DNA of 62,826 nucleotides from Planctomycetota bacterium (lineage in GTDB: Bacteria; Planctomycetota; GCA-002687715), in assembly GCA_009691765.1 (NCBI GenBank), contig SIAO01000005.1, positions 85,001-147,826 of the forward strand. The letters are read 5' to 3'. The notes below the pieces were generated by a model. That model saw nothing but the letters and a program-made list of their open reading frames with translations. It had not been told where the DNA came from and made no database searches. This document shows positions 36,552-45,821 of the stretch, one piece after another (the first letter of the stretch is position 1; each line of letters begins with the position of its first letter). The position numbers and the translations under genes are program-made.

Positions 36552-38051
36552 GTGCAGGGCCTCGTGCTGTCACCCGCGGAACTTTTGTTGCTTGCGGAAG
36601 AACTCAACGGGGCCCTCGCCGGGGCGCGCCTGCAAAAACTGCATGGCCGCTCAGCGCTGTTGTTTGTCTTGGAAGCGTGGGGCGCAGGAGGCGGACGCCT
36701 CGCTGTGTCACTCGCACTAGACCCAGCATTCCCTAGGGTGGTGCTGTGCGACACGCCCGGTGAAAACCCTGCTCATCCGCCAGGCATCGTGACCGAACTG
36801 CGTGAGCTGCTGCTGAACGCGCGCATCGAGAGTGTCACTTCTGTGATGCATCAGCGCATCCTCGTGATCTCTTTGCAGACCCTCGTGGAAGGCGCAGCGC
36901 AAGAGCGCCGACTCGTAGTGGAGCTTTTCGGGCGCGCTCCGCGGCTGATCGTCATGGATCATGCTGGCGTCATCCTCGCCTCTCATGCGGCCGATTTGTC
37001 GAAGACTCCGCGCACAGCCAAGGGTGCCGTCTGGGTGCCTCCGCTCTTCGAACACGCAAAACAACCGCCGCCCACAGAGCCTTTTGCATTCTTGCCGGTG
37101 CCTCTGCCGCGCCCCTTGTCTCTCGCCGTCGAAGCGCACGCACGCGCGGTTGTCGCCGCAGGTGGCGAACAAAGTGTGCGCAGCACCGTCGCCAGGCTTG
37201 CAGAAAAACTCTTGCGCAAAGAGGAACAGTTGCTCGAAAAACTGCAGCGCGTCGAGACGCAAGCGTCCGAAGCGGCCGCAATGCGACGGGACGCACTGTT
37301 GTTGCAACAACAACTCTCCTCCGTTCCGCGAAACGCGATCAGCGTCGAACTTGTCGATCCAACAGCGCCGGACTCGCCGCCTCGGACGCTGGTGCTCAAT
37401 CCAAGGCTCGGCCCGGTCGGCATGTTGCAGAAGCTGTTCAAGGACGCGCAGAGCCGCGAAGCAACATGGGCACGAGCCAGCGCCAAGATTGGCTTTGCTG
37501 CTGACAAGGTGGTGGCCTTGCAAGATCTCTTACGCAGGGCGGAAGACCAGAATCAAGACTTGGAGGATTTGCGCGCACGCGCGGCGGCGCTGGATTGCGC
37601 TCCGCCGGCGCCGAACAAGGCCGCTGTGCGCCGCAAAGCCCCAGCGGCGCGCTTGCCCTACCGCACCTTCGTTTCGCGCGATGGCATCGAAATCCTCGTA
37701 GGCCGCACGGCCGCAGACAACGATGTGCTCACTTTCGATGTGGCACGCAAGAACGAACTGTGGTTGCACGTCGGCGACCATCCAGGTTCCCATGTCGTGG
37801 TGCGCTGTGTCGATGAAGTTCCAGAACAGACGCTCCTCGATGCCGCGGCACTCGCGGCGCATTTCAGCCGCTGTGGCAAAGGCGCGAAACCTGAGGTTTC
37901 ATGGACCCGCGTGAAGCATGTTCGCAAGTTCACGGGCGCAAAGCCGGGACAGGTGCAGTTGGCCGACCGTCGCTCACTGCGCGTGCGTGGCGAACCGGAG
38001 CGCCTTGCGCGACTGATGCAGAGCGAACAGCGCCCTTCTGACGCTCCTTGA
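36552..38051 (+). CDS. rqcH: NFACT/RqcH-type ribosome quality-control protein
   Basis: The 499-residue protein matches Rqc2/NEMF (NFACT) homologues: an N-terminal NFACT-N domain (about 1-190), a helical coiled-coil middle (about 205-355), and an NFACT-R domain with YRTFVSRDGIEILVGRTA, LWLHVGDHPGSHVVVRC (about 373-440). Family members bind peptidyl-tRNA on stalled 50S subunits and, as RqcH, add C-terminal alanine tails. In B. subtilis RqcH an Asp-Arg pair in NFACT-N is required; here the aligned text is MHQRILVIS, so Asp is replaced by Gln (residue 101). Start is GTG 36552, four bases after the ndk stop. Confidence 0.88.
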   Translation: MQGLVLSPAELLLLAEELNGALAGARLQKLHGRSALLFVLEAWGAGGGRLAVSLALDPAFPRVVLCDTPGENPAHPPGIVTELRELLLNARIESVTSVMHQRILVISLQTLVEGAAQERRLVVELFGRAPRLIVMDHAGVILASHAADLSKTPRTAKGAVWVPPLFEHAKQPPPTEPFAFLPVPLPRPLSLAVEAHARAVVAAGGEQSVRSTVARLAEKLLRKEEQLLEKLQRVETQASEAAAMRRDALLLQQQLSSVPRNAISVELVDPTAPDSPPRTLVLNPRLGPVGMLQKLFKDAQSREATWARASAKIGFAADKVVALQDLLRRAEDQNQDLEDLRARAAALDCAPPAPNKAAVRRKAPAARLPYRTFVSRDGIEILVGRTAADNDVLTFDVARKNELWLHVGDHPGSHVVVRCVDEVPEQTLLDAAALAAHFSRCGKGAKPEVSWTRVKHVRKFTGAKPGQVQLADRRSLRVRGEPERLARLMQSEQRPSDAP

Positions 38052-38104
38052 CCGAGACCACACCCACTCCTACCATCCGAATCCTGCTGCGGAGCCACGA
38101 GCCC

Positions 38105-39301
38105 ATGCAATCACTCCACCGTGTGTTCTTGCCGTTGGCGGCAGTCCTTCTTTCTGGCTGCGCCCTCATCCCGCTTTCGGATCCGGAGGCCGACCGCAAT
38201 CCTCAAGATCCGCAATTCGACGCTGACTACTACGCGCAAAACGCCAAAGAATACTTCGAGGGGGAACAGTATCTGCGCGCCCGCGAACAGTGGGCACAGC
38301 AGCTGAAACTCCAGCCCGACAACTGGATGGCAAAAGTCGGCATGGCACAGTGCGATTTCTACGTGGGAGACCTCGCGCTCGATCGTGGTGAGCTGCGCAA
38401 CGCGCGCGAGCGCCTCTTGGCCGCTCACAAAGCCGCTACGGCGTGCTGGGACGGAACCGTCGAATCCGACGCCGTGAAAGCGAGCAATATCCCTGTGGCA
38501 CAGTGGAAAGCCGCATTATGCGTTGCCCTTTCTTTGCGAGGCCTCGCAGACTGCGACGCACTCAACGCGCGGATCGAGCAACAAAGGAGCGCCGCTCTCG
38601 CGCCGCATGATCCCGCGCGAACAGCGAGTGCCGTCGCCGCGCAGAGGCTTGAGAACAGCGCCGCCAAACAGCGCACAGATGCCCTCGCGCTGTTCACGCG
38701 CCTCGATGCCATGGTCAACCCCACTCCAGATGCCACGCTGAATGTGGCGGACTTGCAAGTGCAGACAGGCGCTGCCGTCGCCGGCGAATCCAGCTTCCGG
38801 CGCTGGTTAGGCGTGAGCGTTTCTGCGCGCGAGTTCTGGAATCAGCAGCTAAAGCTCTGTGATGAAGAGCGGGACACCCGTACGCGCGATGCACGCCGCA
38901 CCATCGTGCAGCAAAAACTAAACAGTGTGAGCAACAAGCGCGCCGCCGTGCTCGTACGCTTGGGCAACATCGCCTACGACCAAGGTGAAGTACTGCTCGG
39001 AAACGCCCGTGGACTTCAAGCTGAGCAACGCGCGAGCATCGAACGCGAGGCCAAGCAGCATTTCTCGAAGGCCGTCGACGACCTCAACAGTGCTCTCGAG
39101 ACCGAACCGACCCGCAAGGATGTGCTGGTGAAGTTGGCGCAATGCCAAGGCAAGTTGGGCCAGTATGAACTGGCTGCCAATAACCTCGACAAGTACATCC
39201 GTACGCGTTCTGAACAGGCAGATCCTTGGGATGAAAATCTCAACGCTGCGTTCCGCCTCAAGGCCGAATTCGCAACACACCTCAAGAAGCCTCCGCAGTG
39301 A
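38105..39301 (+). CDS. TPR-containing lipoprotein of unknown function
   Basis: The 398-residue protein starts with a lipoprotein signal (FLPLAAVLLSGCALIPLS), with a lipobox ending at Cys. Degenerate TPR-like helices follow (EYFEGEQYLRAREQWAQQL; a second cluster near the C-terminus, LVKLAQCQGKLGQYELAANN). ATG 38105 is chosen over an upstream TTG because it directly precedes the signal peptide. It overlaps rnpA by GTGA, so the three genes lipoprotein-rnpA-yidD are coupled. Function unknown; an outer-envelope assembly role would fit the YidD neighbour. Confidence 0.75.
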   Translation: MQSLHRVFLPLAAVLLSGCALIPLSDPEADRNPQDPQFDADYYAQNAKEYFEGEQYLRAREQWAQQLKLQPDNWMAKVGMAQCDFYVGDLALDRGELRNARERLLAAHKAATACWDGTVESDAVKASNIPVAQWKAALCVALSLRGLADCDALNARIEQQRSAALAPHDPARTASAVAAQRLENSAAKQRTDALALFTRLDAMVNPTPDATLNVADLQVQTGAAVAGESSFRRWLGVSVSAREFWNQQLKLCDEERDTRTRDARRTIVQQKLNSVSNKRAAVLVRLGNIAYDQGEVLLGNARGLQAEQRASIEREAKQHFSKAVDDLNSALETEPTRKDVLVKLAQCQGKLGQYELAANNLDKYIRTRSEQADPWDENLNAAFRLKAEFATHLKKPPQ

Positions 39302-39654
39302 GACAAGCTGTCGGGCGCTGGCCTAAGTCCGAGAGGCTGCGCAAACGCGGGGACTACTTGCGCCTGCGTGCGATGGGTGCGCGCGTGCGCGTCGGCCCGT
39401 TGCGTGTGCAGTGGACTGCGAACGGTCAAAACACCACGCACCTCGGCATCACTGTGCCGAAGTTCCAAGGACTCGCGCCGTTGCGCAACCGGATCAAGCG
39501 CGTGTTGCGCGAAGCATGGCGCACAGTGCGCAGCGACTTTCCACCTGGGTTGGACATCGTGCTCATTGTGGATGCGCCAGAGCCATGCACGGATCTCGCC
39601 AATGTGGTGGCGCTCATGGAGAAGGCTGCAAGCCGCATGAGATCACACCCGTGA
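39298..39654 (+). CDS. rnpA: Ribonuclease P protein component
   Basis: The 118-residue basic protein has the RNase P protein pattern: an N-terminal [20 protein letters not shown], a strand with [11 protein letters not shown], and the RNR motif [14 protein letters not shown]. It helps the catalytic RNA cleave 5' leaders of tRNA precursors. GTG 39298 overlaps the lipoprotein stop; the usual upstream neighbour rpmH is absent. Confidence 0.93.
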   Translation: MRQAVGRWPKSERLRKRGDYLRLRAMGARVRVGPLRVQWTANGQNTTHLGITVPKFQGLAPLRNRIKRVLREAWRTVRSDFPPGLDIVLIVDAPEPCTDLANVVALMEKAASRMRSHP

Positions 39655-39947
39655 AATGGGCGCTGATCTTGCTGGTGCGTGGCTATCAACTTTTCGTGGC
39701 GCCCGCCCTGCCTCCAGCTTGCCGCTACATGCCTTCCTGCAGCAGCTACATGCTCGAAGCACTACGCCAGCACGGCGCGCTGCGCGGTGGATGGATGGGA
39801 CTGCGCCGAATCTTGCGCTGCCATCCAGGCAGGCCACCGGGCTATGACCCGGTGCCTCCTGCGGCCACAGAACTCAGTCCTTGCTGTCGCGGGTTGCCCC
39901 GTTCGCCGGCTGTTGCGCAGCCTCAAGCTCAGCCTGACGGCTCTTGA
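39651..39947 (+). CDS. yidD: Membrane protein insertion efficiency factor YidD, with C-terminal tail
   Basis: The 98-residue protein has the YidD core: [36 protein letters not shown] and [17 protein letters not shown], including all three conserved Cys. It assists YidC-dependent insertion of inner-membrane proteins. The core ends near residue 69; about 29 further residues, Pro/Cys-rich, run past the usual length and lie antisense to the end of the facing gene (74-base overlap). GTG 39651 overlaps the rnpA stop (GTGA). Confidence 0.9.
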   Translation: MKWALILLVRGYQLFVAPALPPACRYMPSCSSYMLEALRQHGALRGGWMGLRRILRCHPGRPPGYDPVPPAATELSPCCRGLPRSPAVAQPQAQPDGS

Positions 39948-42057
39948 ACGCTGCCTCTGTCTTCTTGCGATTTTCCACTTCGCGGCGGGCCGCGTCTGCC
40001 GTGGAACGACGCACGCGCTCTTCTTCGTTCGCCTTCAACGCCTCTTCTGTGCGCGGAGCCGACAACGAGAACCAGCCCGCAGTCTTGAAGTTGCGGTACG
40101 ACCACTCGTCTTGAGCCGGACGTTCTGCGAGGCGCGCGCCTACAGCGGAACTGCGTTCTGGGCGTGCCAGCATGTCAGATTCCGCCGGCGGAGTGCGCTT
40201 GTCGAGCAGCATGACGGCACCAATACCGCCGTTGGCTTCGTAGGTCGGCTCGGTGACGCGTCCCACTTCAGTAGACGCGAGCTTGTGCAACACCGTCGCG
40301 GTGCGGAACAGACGATTGCGGCGTTCCTCAGGAGTGAGCCCTTCGCGCCAGTTCGCTGCACCGGCACTCAATTTGTGGGCGGGCTGCACTTGCACCACTT
40401 CCAATCCAGCAGCTTGCGCGGCCGCGACGAACGCAGCGCCTTCAAACTGCACGCTCTCGAGCATGAGCTTGTCGTCGCGTTCGCGGTCGAAGCGCGCTTC
40501 GGTAAGCATGACGCGATCCTTGTGCTCCGCATTATCGCGGCTGAGTTGCTGCTCAGCGATGTACTTCGCTACTGCCACATCACGCTCGGTGGTCAAAGTT
40601 GCCCGCAGGGCTTTCACCTCCGGCAATTCTTCAACGGCCTTTTTCACCGCCGCATGGAACTCAGCGCCACGCTTGGAGAGGTCTTCAGAACTGCGGCGCC
40701 TCTTCAATTCTGCAATGACCTTTTCCTTGATGTCTTTCAACTCGGGCATGCGCTCCACACGGTGATCCATGAGGCGGAACAGAGCTTGGAACGAGCCGGG
40801 TTCATCGAAGCAACCCGCGACGAACTGCGCAGCGTTGGTGGATTCGTAGGGCACGATCGCTCCGGCCTTCAACTTGCCGGCGACGAAAGCCTCGACGCCA
40901 TTGCCGAACACAACTTGTTTCACGCGAGGCGAACCGAATTCCGGCTGCGCTTGCAAGCTATCAGCGGTGGTCTTTTTCATGTCTGTGAAAGCCACACCGT
41001 ATTTCTTCGCGACGACTTCCAGTTCTGCGCCAGCGGTCACTTCCTCGCCAATCTTCGCGAGCAAGCGGCCTAACACCAACTCTTGATGAATGCGGCCCTT
41101 CAGGCGTTCGAACTCCCCGGGCTGATCGCCAGGAGTCAAATCCTTCGGTTCGCGATTCTCAGTCTTGGCCAGTTTGTCTTCGGCTTCTTGTTCACGCGCA
41201 ACGCGTGCTGATTCGTCGGCGAGAAGCGCTGCGTAGGCGGGCTTATGCAGTTCGAAACGACGCACAACATCCTCAGCGCTCACCGTGATGTCTTTGACGC
41301 TCTCTGCGAAGGCTGCAAACTCTGTGCTAAATGCCGCGAGGCTCTTGTCCGTGTAGCGAACGAAGGCGACCTGCAGGTCTGCCTCAGCAGGCAGCTTGTT
41401 TGAGTCCTTCATCCACTGGTTCTCATCCCAGAAGTCGATGAGTGCCTTCTTGTCCTTGTCATTGCCTTCTGGATCAAAGGCCATGTCGGCTGCTTTTTGA
41501 GCCTCGAAGATGACCGCGCGCCCATGCAGCACTTCGTAGTCTGTCTTGTAGCTGGCCCACAATTTATCGAAGCCCACGCCGCCAGCGTCGCGCATGAACA
41601 GCATGCGGAAACGCTGCGCACAGGTGAGGCCCTTGAAGAAATCGAGCGTCGCTTCAGGAGGCCGCTGTTTCGCGTTGGCAGGCTCGCCGTAGAAAATCTT
41701 GTGCAGGCGCATGGCGTCGCCATCGGAAACGACGATGCCAGCCTTCTCGCCCGCGGCGCGCAGCACGAGGTAATCAAAGATAAACTGGTCGAGAGTCTTG
41801 TCGCCAACCTGCAGAATCATGGCGAGATACTCGAGCATCTGCTCGCCGCCGATTTGCTGACGCACCGCCAACCAATCGGAGGTGCGGATTTCTCGCGGCG
41901 CGGTTTCGCCAGGCAAGGTGTAGCTGGCGAGAACTTCGTCTTCGCTGCTGCTGCCTGAAAGCAGAGCATCCACGGCACCCCAGGCGCCCCATCCAAACAG
42001 GCCCACGAAGAGGAGGCCAAGGATGACAACGCGATACTTGTTCATGATCTCGAACAT
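39874..42057 (-). CDS. Membrane-anchored periplasmic protein, PpiD/SurA-like architecture
   Basis: The product is about 727 residues. It starts with a cytoplasmic stub and one membrane helix ([20 protein letters not shown]), then a long soluble region of mostly charged, helical sequence, ending in a Lys/Glu/Arg-rich helix. The layout (N-terminal anchor, helical arms around a central domain) resembles PpiD-type chaperones, but I cannot point to a parvulin active-site motif, so isomerase activity is not claimed. Starts at 42084 and 42063 are also possible; ATG 42057 is preferred because GGAG lies six bases upstream. It is 111 bases after scpB. Confidence 0.55.
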   Translation of the reverse strand: MFEIMNKYRVVILGLLFVGLFGWGAWGAVDALLSGSSSEDEVLASYTLPGETAPREIRTSDWLAVRQQIGGEQMLEYLAMILQVGDKTLDQFIFDYLVLRAAGEKAGIVVSDGDAMRLHKIFYGEPANAKQRPPEATLDFFKGLTCAQRFRMLFMRDAGGVGFDKLWASYKTDYEVLHGRAVIFEAQKAADMAFDPEGNDKDKKALIDFWDENQWMKDSNKLPAEADLQVAFVRYTDKSLAAFSTEFAAFAESVKDITVSAEDVVRRFELHKPAYAALLADESARVAREQEAEDKLAKTENREPKDLTPGDQPGEFERLKGRIHQELVLGRLLAKIGEEVTAGAELEVVAKKYGVAFTDMKKTTADSLQAQPEFGSPRVKQVVFGNGVEAFVAGKLKAGAIVPYESTNAAQFVAGCFDEPGSFQALFRLMDHRVERMPELKDIKEKVIAELKRRRSSEDLSKRGAEFHAAVKKAVEELPEVKALRATLTTERDVAVAKYIAEQQLSRDNAEHKDRVMLTEARFDRERDDKLMLESVQFEGAAFVAAAQAAGLEVVQVQPAHKLSAGAANWREGLTPEERRNRLFRTATVLHKLASTEVGRVTEPTYEANGGIGAVMLLDKRTPPAESDMLARPERSSAVGARLAERPAQDEWSYRNFKTAGWFSLSAPRTEEALKANEEERVRRSTADAARREVENRKKTEAAFKSRQAELEAAQQPANGATRDSKD

Positions 42058-42168
42058 GGGCATCTCCACCTCGGGACTGTGCATGCAGCCCTAAGGTCAG
42101 GGGGATTGTAGAAAGGAGGCCGGGCCCCGCAAGCATTCGCCGAGCACTGCCGCCGTCCGGGCAGTGAC

Positions 42169-42759
42169 TTACGCCAGATCGCTAGTCCTTGCGCGCCCCT
42201 GCTCAGCCAGCAGTTTCGCCAGTTCCTTGGGATCGGGCAGATCTTTCGTGGACTGGAGCCCGAAGTGCTTCAAAAACTGCTTTGTGGTGCCGTAATTGAA
42301 AGGGGCGCCCGGAACATCGGCTCGGCCCGTCACGCGGATCAGCCCTCGTTCCATGAGCAAGCGCAGATGAGGCGCCGATGCTGCACCGCGAATGGCATCC
42401 ACTTCAGCGCGCGTGACTGGCTGTTTGTAGGCCACCACCGACAGGGTCTCGATGCCAGCCGGAGAAATGCGTTCTTCGCGTTCCACCTTGGCGATGCCTT
42501 GGACAAACTGGAAATACTCTTCGCGGGTGCGCAACTGCCAACCGCCCGCTAAAGGCATCAAACGGACTCCTCTCCCGGGAGTGTCAAGCCGCTGTTGCAA
42601 CAGGTGCAGAGCGGCTTCAATAATCTCTGGTGTCGAACCCGAAAACACACCTGCGAGGGTGCGCACCGTGAGAGGTTCGGGCGCCGAGAACAACACGGCT
42701 TCGAGAGCCGGAACCATGGCCTCGACTGCTGGATCTGCTGTTGCGTTGTCGCTACTCAT
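42169..42759 (-). CDS. scpB: Segregation and condensation protein B
   Basis: The 196-residue protein has two winged-helix domains, with family stretches ALEAVLFSAPEPLTVRTLAG, LSVVAYKQPVTRAEVDAIRG and ERGLIRVTGRADVPGAPFNY, and GTTKQFLKHFGL near the end. It is the kleisin-associated subunit of the SMC complex. scpA is not in the window. It lies 65 bases after the zinc-ribbon gene. Confidence 0.96.
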   Translation of the reverse strand: MSSDNATADPAVEAMVPALEAVLFSAPEPLTVRTLAGVFSGSTPEIIEAALHLLQQRLDTPGRGVRLMPLAGGWQLRTREEYFQFVQGIAKVEREERISPAGIETLSVVAYKQPVTRAEVDAIRGAASAPHLRLLMERGLIRVTGRADVPGAPFNYGTTKQFLKHFGLQSTKDLPDPKELAKLLAEQGRARTSDLA

Positions 42760-42824
42760 GGCTGGTGAGCGAGAATATCCACACTGCGCACGATGTAAAG
42801 GCGCGCAAGCTCTGGTCTAACGAA

Positions 42825-44270
42825 TCACTTGAACAGCACGCCCTTATCGGTCTTGTGCCCCTGACAGCGCGGGCAGGTGACAGGAATCAACTCGCCTTGC
42901 GCACCGCCATATTTGATCGTGCCTGTAGCGCCACACCGATCACAGTCGATCTTGCGTTCCCCAGCAATTTTGAGCTGGCGTCCGTTCTCGGCGTAGTACG
43001 CCTTCATCCAATCCGCTCGCGAACCTGAATCGCTCAACTTCGTCCACCACTCATCGGCCGTGGGTGGTTTCGGGAACTTGGGCATCGCTGTGTTCGACGC
43101 CTGTCCGCCACGACTCTGCTGCTGCTGCTGCGCCATCATGCGCGCCAAGGCTTGTTGCAAGGCTTGCTCGCGTTCCTGAGCGCCGGGAGCACGCCCGAGC
43201 ACGATGAACGAACCCGAGCCGTAGCAAGCCGACAAGGGTGAATGCACGACGCGCTCTTCCCACATCTTCTGCACTTCAGTCTTGGCGTCGAGACCATGCT
43301 TGGCTGCAAGATCCGACACGATGTCTTTGTGCAATGTGGAGCGCACTTCCTTTTGCGCGTCTTTGAGCGTCAGCTTCTCGTCGCGGGCCATCTTGCCGAT
43401 GCGTTGGTCAAGGAATGTGAAATAATCCCGTCGCACGAGAGTGCGATAGTGCTCCCAGCGCTTCTTGAGCACGAACTCCTTCGTCATCTCTGCCTGCGAT
43501 TTCAGCATGGGAGTGATGTCAACCAAGGCAACGATTTCATCCAACATTTGCAGGCTGCGCGGAAACCGGTTGAAGAAAGCCTCTTGCTTCGCGTCGCGGA
43601 TGGCCTTCACAACCCGTGCGTTGCGCGCCAATTCTTCCATGCGCGCGAGCTCTCGCGCCACGGCCTCGGTCTGGAACTCCGCGTCAGCTTGTTTCAGTGC
43701 CAGCAAGTGACGGATAGCGGCTTCTGGAGCTTCGATCGCAATGCAAAAACGCGCAAGGTCCCAGTGGCCCTGCACATCGTCAGCGCCAGGTGCACCGTCT
43801 TTCACTTTGCGCTGGTAGAGCTGTTCAGGAGTGAAGGCCGCGAGTGCTGGCACTTCGGCGACTTCAATCAGGCGGATCACGCTCTTCTTGAACGAGGTTG
43901 ACTTGCCGCCCACGATCAAGATCACTTCATCGGGGAGGTTTTGCAAATCCAGTGGTGCCGTGGGCACACCGAGGTGCTCATCACCGTCTTTCGTGACCAG
44001 GCGCACACCCTCCTCCGCCGACACGAGATTGGAATCGTCCGACTCCAGCGAGAAGCGCACGCGCAGCGCCTTGCGGTCGGCTTCGCGAATGAGAACCCAA
44101 GGGATCCACACTTCGCCGCCAGATTCCAGCAAGTGCACGCGAACGCCGCGCTCGTTCGCTTCAAGGCACTTCACTTGGATGTAGCGCCCGTCGGTGAGGG
44201 TGATCTCATCCGCGAAAGCGAACACGGCACAAAGGCACAACATCGACGTGGTCAACAGGATCTTTAGCAT
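42825..44270 (-). CDS. Exported protein with C-terminal zinc ribbon, unknown function
   Basis: The 481-residue protein has a signal peptide (MLKILLTTSMLCLCAVFAFA) and a beta-rich N-terminus (DEITLTDGRYIQVKCLEANE) of the kind seen in small adaptor-like envelope proteins. A long helical middle is followed by a Gln-rich tract (MMAQQQQQ) and a C-terminal four-Cys ribbon, CDRCGATGTIKYGG ... CPRCQG, like the DnaJ/cysteine-rich zinc finger. ATG 44270 gives the signal peptide. It follows the GspI-type gene by four bases, so it probably belongs to the same apparatus. I do not recognise a named family. Confidence 0.6.
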   Translation of the reverse strand: MLKILLTTSMLCLCAVFAFADEITLTDGRYIQVKCLEANERGVRVHLLESGGEVWIPWVLIREADRKALRVRFSLESDDSNLVSAEEGVRLVTKDGDEHLGVPTAPLDLQNLPDEVILIVGGKSTSFKKSVIRLIEVAEVPALAAFTPEQLYQRKVKDGAPGADDVQGHWDLARFCIAIEAPEAAIRHLLALKQADAEFQTEAVARELARMEELARNARVVKAIRDAKQEAFFNRFPRSLQMLDEIVALVDITPMLKSQAEMTKEFVLKKRWEHYRTLVRRDYFTFLDQRIGKMARDEKLTLKDAQKEVRSTLHKDIVSDLAAKHGLDAKTEVQKMWEERVVHSPLSACYGSGSFIVLGRAPGAQEREQALQQALARMMAQQQQQSRGGQASNTAMPKFPKPPTADEWWTKLSDSGSRADWMKAYYAENGRQLKIAGERKIDCDRCGATGTIKYGGAQGELIPVTCPRCQGHKTDKGVLFK

Positions 44271-44274
44271 GGCA

Positions 44275-44712
44275 TCACTTCCCGCCTTCCCGAAGGAAAG
44301 CATCGTTGTCAACACGGGGCACGACGGGCAGATAGCCAAGGTCGTACACCTGATCTTCTCCGCCGCGCAAACTCAGCAGCTCGACGCGGCAAAGAAGCCC
44401 GCGTCCAATAGGGTCGCCGGGAATCGCCGCGGTAGTGACGCGATAGCGCCAGCGTGCGTCGCCCGGCACGGGGAACACGGAGCCATCGAGTTTTTGCACA
44501 GAGCGTGCATTCTGCGCCAAGCGAGTAGCGAGGTCGGCTTCGATCTCTGACATCACTGTCGGAATGTGCAGAGATAAATCAATGCGTTCCGTGGCACGCT
44601 TTTGCAACTGCAACGCGGTGTTGAACAAGGCGAGAATGCCGGTCATGCCCACCACGAGGATTCCCATGGCGAGCAGAACTTCGATGAGCGAGAACCCTTG
44701 GCGGCGCTTCAT
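44275..44712 (-). CDS. GspI-type minor pseudopilin
   Basis: The 145-residue protein starts MKRRQGFSLIEVLLAMGILV, a class III prepilin leader with Gly-Phe at the cleavage site and Glu at +5. The remainder is small and beta-rich. Its size, and its location after GspK- and GspJ-type genes, match GspI. It would sit in the tip complex of a type II secretion pseudopilus. ATG 44712 overlaps the GspJ-type stop (ATGA), with GGAGGAGGG upstream, so the longer frame is rejected. Confidence 0.8.
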   Translation of the reverse strand: MKRRQGFSLIEVLLAMGILVVGMTGILALFNTALQLQKRATERIDLSLHIPTVMSEIEADLATRLAQNARSVQKLDGSVFPVPGDARWRYRVTTAAIPGDPIGRGLLCRVELLSLRGGEDQVYDLGYLPVVPRVDNDAFLREGGK

Positions 44713-45821
44713 CGACCCTCCTCCACCCAGAACGAACGCCGCCCGGGAATGGCCACCGTCTTGCGGAAGGTGCGCCCGGAATACACCGCCGTGCCAGGTC
44801 CAAGCGAACCAGCGCGCGAGCGGCGCACTGCGCGGCGCACCGCAACATCGCCCGAACTGCGCGAACCGAGTTCCATCCACTCAGTGCCGAGTTTGATGCA
44901 CTGGTCTGGCTCGTCCTCATCCGGAAGATCGCGTGTGGTGCTCAAGGCGGCCACTTGCTGATCCTCGCGCATGGTGCTGCGCAACCAAGCATCAGGGCGG
45001 TCGCGGCGCGCAACTTGAAGCACTAACCGAACCGCGCGCGGATAGATGTCGTCTTCGGGCACCGTGAGTGATCCGGCTCGAGCCAAGGGAAAAACGCTGG
45101 GCGGCATGATGCCGCGCGTCGAATCCCAGTGCAGCAAAGCCGTCTGCGCCGTGCCGCGACCTTCGATCACAAGTTGCTCTTCCCACGACGCACTGTTTTG
45201 GCCCATGCAGAGCAGCCACAGTCCAAGAATGTCGGTGGCCACGGGTTTGAGTTGAGCACGCACCCACGCTTCGTCACGGTTGCCTTCTTGTGCAGGATCG
45301 AACAGCCCGCCAGCTGCGAATGCCGGTGCGCTGACGCCGCGGTAAAGCGTCAAGATGCCCGGATGCGCTTCGTCGATGGCGTCGGGAAGAAGTGCCCAAG
45401 CCACTTCCATCAATCCACTCGGCGGTGCGATGTCTTCACGCACACCAGGCCCAGGGTCGCTGCCATCAAAGCGAGCAGTCCCACCCGTGCGTGTTCCCGC
45501 TTTGCGCAGCACAGGATGCTCGCTCTCCCCGTGCGGAATGGAGCGCACGATGCGCAACAAGAAGCCGCCGCCCGCTCCTTTGAGAGCTTCCGCTTCCAAG
45601 AGGAAGCGACCATCTGGGCCCGGATGCACTGCGACGAGATCTGCTTCGAGCACTTCAAGGATGTGCTGCGCGTTGGCGTACAGATCGCCGCGTTTATCGC
45701 CGCGGCGATACATGTCAAACGAGCTGCCGACGAGCTGCATCACGAACGCGCCGAGCGCTGCAAGGAGGCCCATGGCCACCAGCAGTTCCAACACTGTGAA
45801 TCCGGCGCGATTCTGACGCAT
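44709..45821 (-). CDS. GspJ-type minor pseudopilin, large
   Basis: The 370-residue protein has the prepilin leader RAGFTVLELLVAMGLLAALG with Glu at +5. The soluble part is about 330 residues, larger than the common GspJ (about 200), and includes a charged stretch with LPDEDEPDQC. The start overlaps the GspK-type stop (TGATG). In the type II system GspJ packs with GspI and GspK at the pseudopilus tip. Confidence 0.8.
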   Translation of the reverse strand: MRQNRAGFTVLELLVAMGLLAALGAFVMQLVGSSFDMYRRGDKRGDLYANAQHILEVLEADLVAVHPGPDGRFLLEAEALKGAGGGFLLRIVRSIPHGESEHPVLRKAGTRTGGTARFDGSDPGPGVREDIAPPSGLMEVAWALLPDAIDEAHPGILTLYRGVSAPAFAAGGLFDPAQEGNRDEAWVRAQLKPVATDILGLWLLCMGQNSASWEEQLVIEGRGTAQTALLHWDSTRGIMPPSVFPLARAGSLTVPEDDIYPRAVRLVLQVARRDRPDAWLRSTMREDQQVAALSTTRDLPDEDEPDQCIKLGTEWMELGSRSSGDVAVRRAVRRSRAGSLGPGTAVYSGRTFRKTVAIPGRRSFWVEEGR

